A stretch of DNA of 64,000 bases from assembly GCF_013155375.1 (NCBI RefSeq), contig NZ_JABJQY010000002.1:868001-932000 (forward strand), read 5' to 3'. The notes below the pieces were generated by a model. That model did no database searches. It was given only the letters and a program-made list of their open reading frames with translations, and was not told the origin of the DNA. Positions 41,546-50,169 of the stretch are shown in pieces. Both the position numbers and the translations under genes were made by a program. Each line of letters opens with the position of its first letter. The first letter of the stretch is position 1. The stretch comes from Nocardioides sp. zg-1308. GTDB lineage: Bacteria > Actinomycetota > Actinomycetes > Propionibacteriales > Nocardioidaceae.

Positions 41546-43459
41546 TTAGCCGACCGCGCCGGCCAGGAGGTCGCGCACCGCCGTGTGCAGCAGGTCGTAG
41601 CCGTTCTCGGTGAGGATCGACTCGGCGTGGAACTGGATGCCGCGGTAGTGCGGACCGACGACGGCGTGGATGTCACCCGTGGCCTCGTCTGCCTCCACGC
41701 GTACGCCCTCGGGCAGCGCGCCGCCGGCCGGGACGCGGCCGACGAAGGTGTTGTAGAACCCCACCCGCTCGGTGCGGCCGTCGAGGCGCACCGGCGACTG
41801 CGTGCCTTGGAACACCACGTCCTTGTAGCCGAGGTCGAGGCCGAGCCGCTCGCACAGCGTCTGATGGCCGAGGCAGACCGCGAGGAACGGCTGCTCCGAG
41901 GCCAGCAGGTCGTCGACGGCCCGGCGGAACGACGCGATCTTGGGGTGCTCGCCCTCGCGCGGGTCGCCCGGGCCGGGGCCGACGATCACCAGGTCGGCCC
42001 CGTCGAAGGCACCGGCCACGTAGTCCTCGTGCCGCACGACGCGCGCGGTCATCCCGAAGACCCCGAGCACGTGGACCAGCATGTTCACGAAGTCGTCCTC
42101 GCCGTGCAGGATCACCACGCTGCGACCGGCCAGCCCCGGGTCGGCCGGCTCGCCGGCCTGGTCGGTCAGCCAGAAGCGCGAGAGCCGCTGGTTGCGAGAG
42201 CCCAGCGCCAGTACGACGTCCTCGTCCCGCGCGAGCTCGGCGATGTCCGCGCCGTCGGAGGTCGCCGCCGGCGCCAGTCCGAAGGCGCTGAGGATGCCGC
42301 CGGCCTTGGCCCGCGTCTCGGCGACCTCGTAGGCGGCGTCGGAGTCGCGCACCAGCGTCGCACCGGCGGTGACCTTGAGCTCGCCCTCCGGCGAGACGTC
42401 GGCGGTGCGGATGAGGATCGGGCTGTCCATCGTCGGCGTTCCGTCGGGCGAGCGGCCGAAGAGGGCCAGCGCGGCGCCGTAGTAGCCCCGACCCTCAGGC
42501 TCGTAGTCGGCGATCAGCCGGCAGGCGTTCTCGACCGGCGCGCCCGTCACCGTGGCGGCGTACATCGTGTCGCGCAGGATCTCGCGGTGGTCGCGGTCGG
42601 AGCGGCCGGCGAGGAGGTACTCGGTGTGGATGAGGTGGGTCATCGGCTTGAGGAACGGCCCGAGCACCTGGCCGCCCTCCTGGCAGATGTCGCACATCAT
42701 CTTCAGCTCCTCGTCGACGACCATGAAGAGCTCGAAGACCTCCTTCTCGTCGGCGAGGAACTCCAGCAGCCGGTCCTTGACGTAGCGGGTCTCGTCGTCG
42801 GCGGCGCGCACCCGGAAGGTCCCGGAGATCGGGTTCATCCGGACGTCGCCGGAGCGCACGGACACGTGCCGCTCGGGGCTGGCGCCGATGAGGAAGCGCT
42901 CGCCGGTGAAGAAGCAGAACGTCCAGTAGGCACCGCGCTCGCGCTCCATCAGCCGGCGCAGCACGGTGAGCGCCCGGGTGGCGTCCCAGTCGGCGAGCAC
43001 GGCGCGGTAGTGCCGCCCGATCACCAGGTTGGCGCCCTCGCCCTGGCCGATCTCGTCGCGGATGATCGCCTCGACGACCGTGCCGTAGTCCTCGTCGGAG
43101 GTCGTGAAGCCACCGCGGTCGGCGAACTCGACGGGCACGTCCGGCAGTGCGGCGAGCAGGTCGTCGACCGACACCTCGTGCTCGGCCTCGATGTCCACGA
43201 CCGTCAGCGGCGTCCCGTCGTCGATGGCCGCGAAGCCGCGCTCGCGCACCTGGCGGAACGGCACCGCGACCAGCCGGTCGGCGCTGCGCCCGGGCTCCGG
43301 CGCCCCGCTCTCCAGCGGGATGTCGAGCAGGCTCGCGACCTCGTGCGGGGTGCCGCCGACCAGGCCCACGGTGGGGGCGGCCTTGCGGCGGATGACCGCC
43401 CACGCGCCGTACCCCTGCACCTGCTTGAGGAGGTCGGCGACGGACGGGGTCTCGGTCAT
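41546..43459 (-). CDS. Fused chorismate aminase-glutaminase: anthranilate synthase TrpE-TrpG or PhzE-like ADIC synthase
   Basis: 637 residues. A chorismate-binding synthase domain (about 1-430; ASPERHVSV, MNPISGTFR, ELKMMCDIC, THLIHTEYLL, ATVTGAPVENA) is fused to a class I glutaminase (VCLGHQTLCERLG, IQFHAES). The layout and motifs such as ELKMM and GHQTLCERL resemble PhzE (2-amino-2-deoxyisochorismate synthase). No other phenazine or trp genes are nearby, so it may make anthranilate or ADIC for an unlinked pathway. ATG with TAGGGT 7 nt upstream suggests a leaderless transcript. Divergent from a glycosyltransferase gene. Confidence 0.85.
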   Translation of the reverse strand: MTETPSVADLLKQVQGYGAWAVIRRKAAPTVGLVGGTPHEVASLLDIPLESGAPEPGRSADRLVAVPFRQVRERGFAAIDDGTPLTVVDIEAEHEVSVDDLLAALPDVPVEFADRGGFTTSDEDYGTVVEAIIRDEIGQGEGANLVIGRHYRAVLADWDATRALTVLRRLMERERGAYWTFCFFTGERFLIGASPERHVSVRSGDVRMNPISGTFRVRAADDETRYVKDRLLEFLADEKEVFELFMVVDEELKMMCDICQEGGQVLGPFLKPMTHLIHTEYLLAGRSDRDHREILRDTMYAATVTGAPVENACRLIADYEPEGRGYYGAALALFGRSPDGTPTMDSPILIRTADVSPEGELKVTAGATLVRDSDAAYEVAETRAKAGGILSAFGLAPAATSDGADIAELARDEDVVLALGSRNQRLSRFWLTDQAGEPADPGLAGRSVVILHGEDDFVNMLVHVLGVFGMTARVVRHEDYVAGAFDGADLVIVGPGPGDPREGEHPKIASFRRAVDDLLASEQPFLAVCLGHQTLCERLGLDLGYKDVVFQGTQSPVRLDGRTERVGFYNTFVGRVPAGGALPEGVRVEADEATGDIHAVVGPHYRGIQFHAESILTENGYDLLHTAVRDLLAGAVG

Positions 43460-43466
43460 GGCGGAA

Positions 43467-43472
43467 ACCCTA
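43467..43472 (-). promoter_or_regulatory. Leaderless -10 box TAGGGT of the TrpE-TrpG/PhzE-like gene
   Basis: Ends 7 nt before ATG 43459. Confidence 0.45.
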
Positions 43473-43573
43473 CGGCGGGTGCTGCGGCGGGTTGGCGGGC
43501 GTCTCAGGGGCCACCGGCGATGGCCTAGAGTCGGCGCTCGACCCAGCGTCGCCGCGCACCCAGGAGGGACCGA

Positions 43574-45181
43574 GTGACTGACCCGACCGTGGCCCTCCAC
43601 CTGTCGGGGCGCGGCTCGCCCGACCGCCTCCGAGCCTGGGTCGAGGCCCTGGGCCGCGTCGTCGCATCGAGCCGCTCGCTGCACCTCGTCGACCGGACCG
43701 CCGCGCCTGCCGAGCTCGCCGAGTGGTGCCGGCTCGCCGCGGTCGACCTCACCGACGACCCCCGGGCGGCGGACGTGCGCGTCCTCGCCTCCGCGGCGGA
43801 CCTCGCGGCGCCGCGCTCGCTCCAGCGCCTGGTGGCGGCGGCGGCACGGAGCGGGACGGCCCACGAGACCCGGGTCCTCCCGTTCGCCGCGACCGCGGCC
43901 GGCCCGGACGCAGAACCCTCCGCGGCTCCGGTGCTGTGCGTGGCGCTCCCGGCGGGCGCCGGGCCGGATGGCGGGCGCTCCGCCGCCGAAGCGGTCACCG
44001 CGCTGCGCAGCGCCGGATCCGACGTACGACGACTCGTCTCCGCTGCGGTGTTCGCCGACCGTCGCCCCGATGGCAGCGCCGCCCCGGTCGAGCCCGGCCA
44101 CGCCGGACCGCCGCCCTACGGTCACCCCGCGTCCCTGCCCGCCACGCCGCTGCACCAGCTGCTGCTCCGCACCGGGCTCACGCCGCCCGAGCTGCCGCCG
44201 GACCTGGAGCAGCGGCCGCTCCTGACGGTGCTCACCCGGACCCAGGGCACCCGGCTGCAGTGCCTCGAGGAGACGCTCACCTGCCTGGCCGGGCAGTCGT
44301 CGCGCGACTTCGAGCTCGTCCTCGCCTGCCACCGGTTGGCCCCCGAGGCACTCGACGCGGTGCGCGTGCTGGTCGGGGAGATGCCCGCGTGGCTCCGGGA
44401 GAGGACCCGGGTGCTGGAGGTCGAGCGCCCCGGCCGGTCGGCCCCGCTCAACGACGCCCTCGAGGCCGCCCGCGGTCGGTATGCCGTGATGCTCGACGAC
44501 GACGACGCGGTGACGGCTGACTGGGTCGCCGCCTTCGCGGAGGCCGAGGCACAGGGCCCTGGCACCGTCCTCCGCTCCGTCGCGCTGGCGCAGGAGGTGC
44601 GGCCCGAGACCGTCGACGCTGCTGCCGGGCCGGCGCCGGTCGAGGTCGGACCCGCGCACCCGGTCTGGCCCGCCCTCTTCAGCCTCGTGGACCACCTGCA
44701 CGACAACGAGTCGCCCCCCATGACGTTCGCCGTCCCGCGGGGTGTCTTCGCCGACCTCGGGCACCGCTTCGACGAGGCGCTCGACACCACCGAGGACTGG
44801 GAGTTCCTCGTCCGCGCCGCTGCCGTGGCCGGGGTGACGAGCACCCCGGCGGTGACGGCGGTCTACCGCGTGTGGACCGACGGCGAGGGTTCGCGCCACC
44901 TGCACGACGCGGACCACTGGGCCGCCGGCCGCGCGGCGGTCCTGGCGACCATCGACCGGGAGGTCGCCCTGCTGCCGCCCGGGGCCGCGCAGGACGTACG
45001 CGACCTGCGCCAGGCGCTGCTCGACGAGCGGGCCGAGAAGTTCCGGTTCGCCGGGCTCAACGAGCAGGCGGCCCGCGACCTCGTGACCGTCAACGAGGCG
45101 GTGGTGGCGCTGCGCGAGCGGATCGCCGAGCTCGAGGAGCGATTGAGGAAGCAGCGGCAGCGCAACCGGCAGCGGGAGTGA
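43574..45181 (+). CDS. Glycosyltransferase family 2 protein with extra N-terminal domain and C-terminal coiled coil
   Basis: 535 residues. The N-terminal 210 residues are Ala-rich and unrecognised. A GT2 (GT-A) domain runs from about 215 to 430, starting LLTVLTRTQGTRLQCLEETL with the metal-binding LDDDDAV motif and a later TTEDWEFLVRA acceptor-site motif. The end is a short basic coiled coil (LRERIAELEERLRKQ). GTG with AGGAGG 6 nt upstream. Begins the surface-polysaccharide locus; sugar and acceptor are unknown. Actinobacterial teichoic-acid or O-chain type transferases share this tail. Confidence 0.78.
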   Translation: MTDPTVALHLSGRGSPDRLRAWVEALGRVVASSRSLHLVDRTAAPAELAEWCRLAAVDLTDDPRAADVRVLASAADLAAPRSLQRLVAAAARSGTAHETRVLPFAATAAGPDAEPSAAPVLCVALPAGAGPDGGRSAAEAVTALRSAGSDVRRLVSAAVFADRRPDGSAAPVEPGHAGPPPYGHPASLPATPLHQLLLRTGLTPPELPPDLEQRPLLTVLTRTQGTRLQCLEETLTCLAGQSSRDFELVLACHRLAPEALDAVRVLVGEMPAWLRERTRVLEVERPGRSAPLNDALEAARGRYAVMLDDDDAVTADWVAAFAEAEAQGPGTVLRSVALAQEVRPETVDAAAGPAPVEVGPAHPVWPALFSLVDHLHDNESPPMTFAVPRGVFADLGHRFDEALDTTEDWEFLVRAAAVAGVTSTPAVTAVYRVWTDGEGSRHLHDADHWAAGRAAVLATIDREVALLPPGAAQDVRDLRQALLDERAEKFRFAGLNEQAARDLVTVNEAVVALRERIAELEERLRKQRQRNRQRE

Positions 45182-45280
45182 GCCCGAGGATCACCGACGC
45201 GACGCTGGCTGCCCTTACGCTGGGGCGCCGGTCTCCAGGGCCGCGACGAGCCAGCACGGACCGACCGGAGTTTCGAAACC

Positions 45281-46639
45281 ATGCCGCAGCACGCTGTTGC
45301 CGGTGACGTGAGTCGCCCCCGGCAGCTGTTCTCTGCGCTCGTGGACTGGCACGCCCGACGGCCCCGGGCGTCGTACGACACCGCGCAGGGATGGTGGTGG
45401 ACGGCGCTCATCGGCGCGACGTTCGTCTGGATGTCCAACCCGGTCGTGTTCATCCCGAGCTTCTACTTGTCACTGGGCGAGGCCATGATCTGGACGAAGA
45501 TCGTGGTGGTCATCAGCCTGCTGTGGCTGCGCCTGCCGCGTGTGCCGTGGCCCTGGCTGCTGTTCCTGGGACTGTGCCTCTTGTCCCAGCTCTGGACGAT
45601 CAACGACTTCCACACCGACGTCTCCAACACGGTCTATCTCCAGATGACCGCCCTCGCGGTCATCGTTGCGGCCAACTGCGAGCCGGTGGTGGTGTGCTGG
45701 GGACTCGCGCTCGGCGGCGTCTCGGTGGCGTTCCTGTCGCTGTACGCGTACGCCCTCGAGGTCCCAGGCGCCTCGAACACGCCGATCGGCGGGGCCGAGA
45801 TCGCCGGCATCGGGACCAACGAGAACATTCTCGCCTACACCCTGGCCGTGTCGCTGGCGGCGACGCTCGCGCTCGGCGTTCCCCGAGGTGCCGGCGCACT
45901 CGCCCTGTGGATCGGGGCGCTGTGCATGCAGGGTGCTGGAGTCGTCGCGGCGGCGTCGGGCACCGGCTACGTGTCGGTCCTCAGCATCGTGGTTGCAGCG
46001 GTGCTGGTCAGCGCGTGGCCGCGCCTGCGGAACGCCCGCCGGCGGGTGGTCCTCCTGTGGACGGCCGCGATCGGGCTCGTGCTCGTCGTCGGCCTCCTGG
46101 TCACCACCGTGCTCCTCGGCAAGGAGCTGTCCACCTTCTCCGGCCGCGCGGCCTTCTGGAGGGCGGCGATCGAGTCGACGTTCGACCGGGCTCCCCTGAT
46201 CGGTTCCGGGTGGGGCGCGGTCTGGGAGCACCCGTGGGACCCGACGCCACCCAACGACGTGGCCAACGACATCTACGTCCGAGCCGACTACGCCCTGCCG
46301 CACGGTCACAACTTCTTCGTCGACGTCCTGCCCGAGCTGGGGGTCCTCGGCGTCACCATCGCCCTCGTCATGGTGGCGTACGCCGTGCGCGAGGTCCGCA
46401 GGCGCGGCCTGCGGACCGACGAGTCCGGCCGGCTGGTGCTCCTCGTGCTCGTGGCGCTCCTGGTCTCGGGCATCACCGAACCGATGCTCACCGTGCCGCT
46501 CGGGTGGTGGTCGTTGACGCTCGTGGTCGCGACCGCTCGACAGCGGGTGGTGGTCGAGGCCGCCGACCTCGAGCCGACGTCAGGCGTCGGTCGACGTCGC
46601 TCCAGCCGGGGTCGCCGGGCGGCGATCGCCGTACGCTGA
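45281..46639 (+). CDS. O-antigen ligase/polymerase-like membrane protein (Wzy/WaaL family)
   Basis: 452 residues with about ten hydrophobic segments and a large extracytoplasmic loop before the last ones (FSGRAAFWRAAIESTFDRAPLIGSGWGAVWEH), containing the R-x-x-x-W and pocket pattern usual for Wzy_C/WaaL proteins. Polymerises or ligates lipid-linked repeat units outside the membrane. GGAG lies about 9 nt before the ATG. Its 3' end overlaps the convergent gene for a second protein of the same type by 60 bp. Confidence 0.8.
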   Translation: MPQHAVAGDVSRPRQLFSALVDWHARRPRASYDTAQGWWWTALIGATFVWMSNPVVFIPSFYLSLGEAMIWTKIVVVISLLWLRLPRVPWPWLLFLGLCLLSQLWTINDFHTDVSNTVYLQMTALAVIVAANCEPVVVCWGLALGGVSVAFLSLYAYALEVPGASNTPIGGAEIAGIGTNENILAYTLAVSLAATLALGVPRGAGALALWIGALCMQGAGVVAAASGTGYVSVLSIVVAAVLVSAWPRLRNARRRVVLLWTAAIGLVLVVGLLVTTVLLGKELSTFSGRAAFWRAAIESTFDRAPLIGSGWGAVWEHPWDPTPPNDVANDIYVRADYALPHGHNFFVDVLPELGVLGVTIALVMVAYAVREVRRRGLRTDESGRLVLLVLVALLVSGITEPMLTVPLGWWSLTLVVATARQRVVVEAADLEPTSGVGRRRSSRGRRAAIAVR

Positions 46640-48049
46640 CGGGTCCACCTCCTGTGCGTGCTCCTCGTCGAGGCGTGTGCTCTCGGTCCTGCCGGCGAAT
46701 CCCAGCGTGACGAGGAAGATCCACAGGAGCGTGCTCTCCCGGTTGCCAGTGAGCGCCGGCATCCCCATCGAGCCGGCGAGCGTCAGGACCAGCACGGCGG
46801 CGAGGAGGAGCGCGTGCACCCGATCGAGGGCGCGCATGCGCAGCAGTGACGACCCCACGACCAGCAGGTGCGCGATCACCACCAGCGCGAGCCCCGCCAG
46901 CCCGCCGACGACCAGCGCCTCGGACCAGGCCGAGTCGTAGGCGACCTGCAGCCCGCGAGCCCCGACACCGAAGACGGGGTGCTCGTCGTAGATCACCCGC
47001 GCCAGCTCACCGACGCCGGTCGGCAGGGCCGCGGCCGGTTCAGCGCCGGCGTCGACGCCACCCGTCGCGCCCTCGGTCGGCGCGACCGGGACGGCGATGC
47101 TCGGCGGTCCGGTCGTGCCCGCCGCTCCGAAGCGACCCGCGGTCAGCGTGTAGAGAGGCGAGTCGCCGGCCTCGATGCTCGAGCGGTACCAGCCGACCAT
47201 CGTGCTCGCACCCCACGAGGCGAACCACCCGGCTGCACTCAGCGCGACCATGGCGGCGACCGTGCCGACGGCCACCACGCCCGTGCGCACGACGCGCGTC
47301 CGGTAGGCCAGGACCAGGACGAGGGCGATGACGAGTCCGCCGACGAAGACCTTCGAGAGCGTCAGCATCCCGCCCACGACGACGAGGACCCAGCCCACCG
47401 TCGCCCACGTCGGGGACGTCAGACCGCGCTTCTGGAGATAGGCGAGCGAGAAGGCCGCGAGCGTGTAGGCGATGCCTGCCTCCGCCGGCTGGTTGAAGAC
47501 CCCGCTGAAGCGACCCATCTGCTGGGCGAGCTCGGCGACGTAGGTCGACGACCCGTCCGCCGCCCAGAACCGCCGCAGCCACGGCAGCGACCCCAGACCG
47601 AGGACGCACCCGACCAGGGCCACGACCGCGTTGAGCGACATCACCACGACGAGGGTCCTGGCGACAGCGGCCATGATCCGAGGAAGGGGGTGCACCGAGC
47701 ACCAGTACGCCACCGTCACGATCGTCGCGAGCGGCAGGAGGGCGTTGTCGAGCCCCGCCAGGAGCGAGCCGGACTCCCACGGAGTGGCGTTGTCGACGGG
47801 CAGGAGCCCACCGACCACGGCGATGACGGCATAGGCGCCCCAGACGGCGAGCAACCACCGCACCGGGGCGAGCACGCGGAGCAGCGAGCGGGCTTGGGTG
47901 AGCACCACGAAGGCCGCGGACCCGTAGAAGGCGAGCTGCTCCGTCCTCAGTCCGGAGACGAGGTAGGGCCCCATCACCGCAGCGACGCACGCCGTCACCC
48001 ACACGGGCGCAAGGCGCGACGCAGCGAACTCCCCCAATTTTCCGAGCAT
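46580..48049 (-). CDS. Second O-antigen ligase/polymerase-like membrane protein (Wzy-like)
   Basis: 489 residues with about ten to twelve hydrophobic segments, an extracytoplasmic loop with a Pro/Gly/Ala-rich insert (about 320-350), and the late VIYDEHPVFGVGARGLQ motif typical of the O-antigen ligase family. The ATG has TATGAT 6 nt upstream (leaderless). Convergent with, and antisense to, the last 60 bp of the other polymerase gene. One may polymerise and the other ligate or cap; sequence alone does not decide. Confidence 0.78.
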   Translation of the reverse strand: MLGKLGEFAASRLAPVWVTACVAAVMGPYLVSGLRTEQLAFYGSAAFVVLTQARSLLRVLAPVRWLLAVWGAYAVIAVVGGLLPVDNATPWESGSLLAGLDNALLPLATIVTVAYWCSVHPLPRIMAAVARTLVVVMSLNAVVALVGCVLGLGSLPWLRRFWAADGSSTYVAELAQQMGRFSGVFNQPAEAGIAYTLAAFSLAYLQKRGLTSPTWATVGWVLVVVGGMLTLSKVFVGGLVIALVLVLAYRTRVVRTGVVAVGTVAAMVALSAAGWFASWGASTMVGWYRSSIEAGDSPLYTLTAGRFGAAGTTGPPSIAVPVAPTEGATGGVDAGAEPAAALPTGVGELARVIYDEHPVFGVGARGLQVAYDSAWSEALVVGGLAGLALVVIAHLLVVGSSLLRMRALDRVHALLLAAVLVLTLAGSMGMPALTGNRESTLLWIFLVTLGFAGRTESTRLDEEHAQEVDPSAYGDRRPATPAGATSTDA

Positions 48050-48055
48050 CAGCCG

Positions 48056-48061
48056 ATCATA
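48056..48061 (-). promoter_or_regulatory. Leaderless -10 box TATGAT of the second Wzy-like gene
   Basis: Ends 6 nt before ATG 48049; the closest to consensus of the leaderless boxes in the window. Confidence 0.6.
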
Positions 48062-48127
48062 CGGCGGCCGGACGTGGCCCCCGAACCGGCGAGGCGCGGG
48101 GAATCTCTCCGCCCGCCCGCCTCCTTG

Positions 48128-48133
48128 TAAGGT
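48128..48133 (+). promoter_or_regulatory. -10 box TAAGGT upstream of the sugar dehydratase gene
   Basis: Would start transcription near 48140, giving a leader of about 35 nt with GAGG before the GTG at 48175. No clear -35. Likely promoter of the sugar-nucleotide operon. Confidence 0.35.
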
Positions 48134-48174
48134 CTCAGGCGCATGAGCGCACCCGTTCGAACAGTGAGGTTGAC

Positions 48175-49185
48175 GTGAGCGAGTTCTCCCAGCGATCGGT
48201 GCTGGTGACCGGCGGCACCGGGTCCTTCGGATCCACGATGGTCCGCCACCTTCTCGAGCGGGACGCGCGAGAGGTGCGCATCCTCAGCCGCGACGAGCTG
48301 AAGCAGGACGACATGCGACGCCTGGTGAACGACAGCCGGGTCTCCTTCTACCTCGGCGACGTGCGTGACCGGGACAGCGTCGAGCGCGCGACGCGTGGCA
48401 TCGACTACGTCTTCCACGCCGCCGCGCTGAAGCAGGTGCCGTCCTGCGAGTTCTTCCCCCTCGAGGCCGTACGCACGAACGTCCTGGGCTCGGCCAACGT
48501 CATCGAGGCGAGCAACGCGAACGGTGTCGAGCGCGTGGTCTGCCTCGGCACGGACAAGGCCGTCTACCCCGTCAACGCGATGGGACACAGCAAGGCCCTC
48601 ATGGAGAAGACCGCCCAGGCCTTCGCCCGCAACAACCCGACGTCCACGACGGTCGTCTCGACGGTGCGCTACGGCAACGTGCTCCTGTCCCGCGGCTCCG
48701 TCGTCCCCCTCTTCGTCGAGCAGCTGCGCGCCGGCAAGCCCATGACGGTCACCGACCCGGGCATGACCCGCTTCCTCATGTCGCTGGACGAGGCGGTCGA
48801 CCTGGTCGACCACGCCTTCCGTGCCTCGAAGCCCGGCGACCTCTTCATCCGCAAGGCGCCGGCCTCCACCATCGAGACGCTGGCCAAGGCGGTCGCGCGA
48901 CTCTTGGGAGCCGAGGACCGCATCGAGGTCATCGGCACCCGGCACGGCGAGAAGCTCTATGAGACCCTTGCCACCGAGGAGGAGCTGCACCGTGGGTCCG
49001 ACCAAGGTGACTACTTCCGCGTGCCCGTGGACTCCCGCGACCTGAACTACAGCCAGTACTTCGAGGAGGGCGACGTCGTCGAGCACACCGGCGACTACCA
49101 CTCGCACAACACCCAGCGCCTCGACATCGACGAGGTGTGCGGCGTGCTCGAAGGCCTCCCCGCCTTCACCCGACTGCTGTCCTGA
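48175..49185 (+). CDS. UDP-GlcNAc 4,6-dehydratase/5-epimerase (CapE/FnlA/WbvB type)
   Basis: 336 residues, soluble. Rossmann motif VTGGTGSFGSTMVRHL, then HAAALKQVPSCEFFPLEAVRTNVLG and the active-site stretch CLGTDKAVYPVNAMGHSKALMEK, the pattern of the CapE/FnlA enzymes that start UDP-L-FucNAc, L-RhaNAc and L-QuiNAc synthesis. It removes water from UDP-GlcNAc and inverts C5. Partners are encoded at 51510 (4-reductase) and 52418 (2-epimerase). GTG start, GAGG upstream; the next gene overlaps by one base. Confidence 0.88.
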   Translation: MSEFSQRSVLVTGGTGSFGSTMVRHLLERDAREVRILSRDELKQDDMRRLVNDSRVSFYLGDVRDRDSVERATRGIDYVFHAAALKQVPSCEFFPLEAVRTNVLGSANVIEASNANGVERVVCLGTDKAVYPVNAMGHSKALMEKTAQAFARNNPTSTTVVSTVRYGNVLLSRGSVVPLFVEQLRAGKPMTVTDPGMTRFLMSLDEAVDLVDHAFRASKPGDLFIRKAPASTIETLAKAVARLLGAEDRIEVIGTRHGEKLYETLATEEELHRGSDQGDYFRVPVDSRDLNYSQYFEEGDVVEHTGDYHSHNTQRLDIDEVCGVLEGLPAFTRLLS

Positions 49186-50150
49186 TGGACGCGACCACCG
49201 TCGCGGCCGCCGCCCTCGCATCGGTCGTCGTCACGGGAGTCGTCGCCGCGCTGCTGCCGCGGCTGGGTGTGGTCGACGTGCCGAACCACCGGTCCTCTCA
49301 CGCCCGCCCGGTTCCGCGTGGCGGGGGGATCGGCGTCGTGGCCGGTCTGCTCACCGGGTTGCTGGTGAGCGCCCCGGACCAGCAGCTGGCCATCGGCCTG
49401 GCGGCGGCTGTCGCGCTGGCCGTCCTCGGGTTCGTCGACGACGTGCGCTCGCTGCCGGCCCTGCTCCGGCTGGTGGCCCAGGTGGTGGTCGCGGCGCTCG
49501 CCGCGGCCGTGCTCGTCCGTGCGCTCGACATGGACCTCGCGGTGGGGATCACCGTCACCGCAGCGGCGACGCTCTGGCTCACCGGATACGTCAACGTCTT
49601 CAACTTCATGGACGGCTCCAACGGTCTCGCCGGACTCAGCGCGCTCATCGCCGGCGCGACCTTCGCCTGGGTTGGCTGGGCGGAGTCCGAGCCGACGTTG
49701 CTCGTCGGCGGCTCGGTGCTGCTGGGAGCAGCCGCGGGGTTCCTGCCGTGGAACTTCCCCGTGGCTCGGATCTTCCTGGGGGACGTCGGCAGCTACTCCA
49801 CGGGCTTCCTCGTCGCCTGGCTTGGGCTGGTCGGCGTGCTGACGACCGACCGCTACGCCTGGTGCCTGGCGCCGACGGTGCTCGTCCTGCTCGACACGAG
49901 CCTGACCCTCGTGCGGCGTGCCCGGCGGGGCGAGTCCCTCATGGAGGCACATCGAGAGCACGTCTACCAGCGCCTCACCACGGTGCCGGGATCACCACTC
50001 CCGGCGATCGTCACGGCGTTGTTCGGCGCCGCCTTCGTCGCGAGCGCCGCACTGCCCCCGATCGCACTCGCGGTCACGTGGATGATCCTGGGCGGCGCGT
50101 ATGTCGCCATGCCACACCTCGTCGGGCGCACGAGCAGCGTCAACGCCTGA
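49185..50150 (+). CDS. Undecaprenyl-phosphate sugar-1-phosphate transferase (WecA/WbpL/MraY family)
   Basis: 321 residues with about nine to ten hydrophobic segments. Motifs DVPNHRSSHARPVPRGGGIG, FVDDVRSL, NVFNFMDGSNGLAG and FLGDVGSYSTGF are those of polyprenyl-phosphate HexNAc-1-P transferases. Initiates repeat-unit assembly on undecaprenyl phosphate. The ATG overlaps the stop of the dehydratase gene. The lack of the long C-terminal loop suggests the WbpL-like branch that uses 6-deoxy-HexNAc or related sugars. Confidence 0.88.
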   Translation: MDATTVAAAALASVVVTGVVAALLPRLGVVDVPNHRSSHARPVPRGGGIGVVAGLLTGLLVSAPDQQLAIGLAAAVALAVLGFVDDVRSLPALLRLVAQVVVAALAAAVLVRALDMDLAVGITVTAAATLWLTGYVNVFNFMDGSNGLAGLSALIAGATFAWVGWAESEPTLLVGGSVLLGAAAGFLPWNFPVARIFLGDVGSYSTGFLVAWLGLVGVLTTDRYAWCLAPTVLVLLDTSLTLVRRARRGESLMEAHREHVYQRLTTVPGSPLPAIVTALFGAAFVASAALPPIALAVTWMILGGAYVAMPHLVGRTSSVNA

Positions 50151-50169
50151 TCCGGCGATCGGTGCCCGC

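Noticed and set aside
41201..43528. 775-codon plus-strand frame opposite the TrpE-TrpG fusion gene
   Set aside because: Shadow of a gene with clear catalytic motifs; the frame encodes low-complexity Val/His/Arg/Gly sequence.
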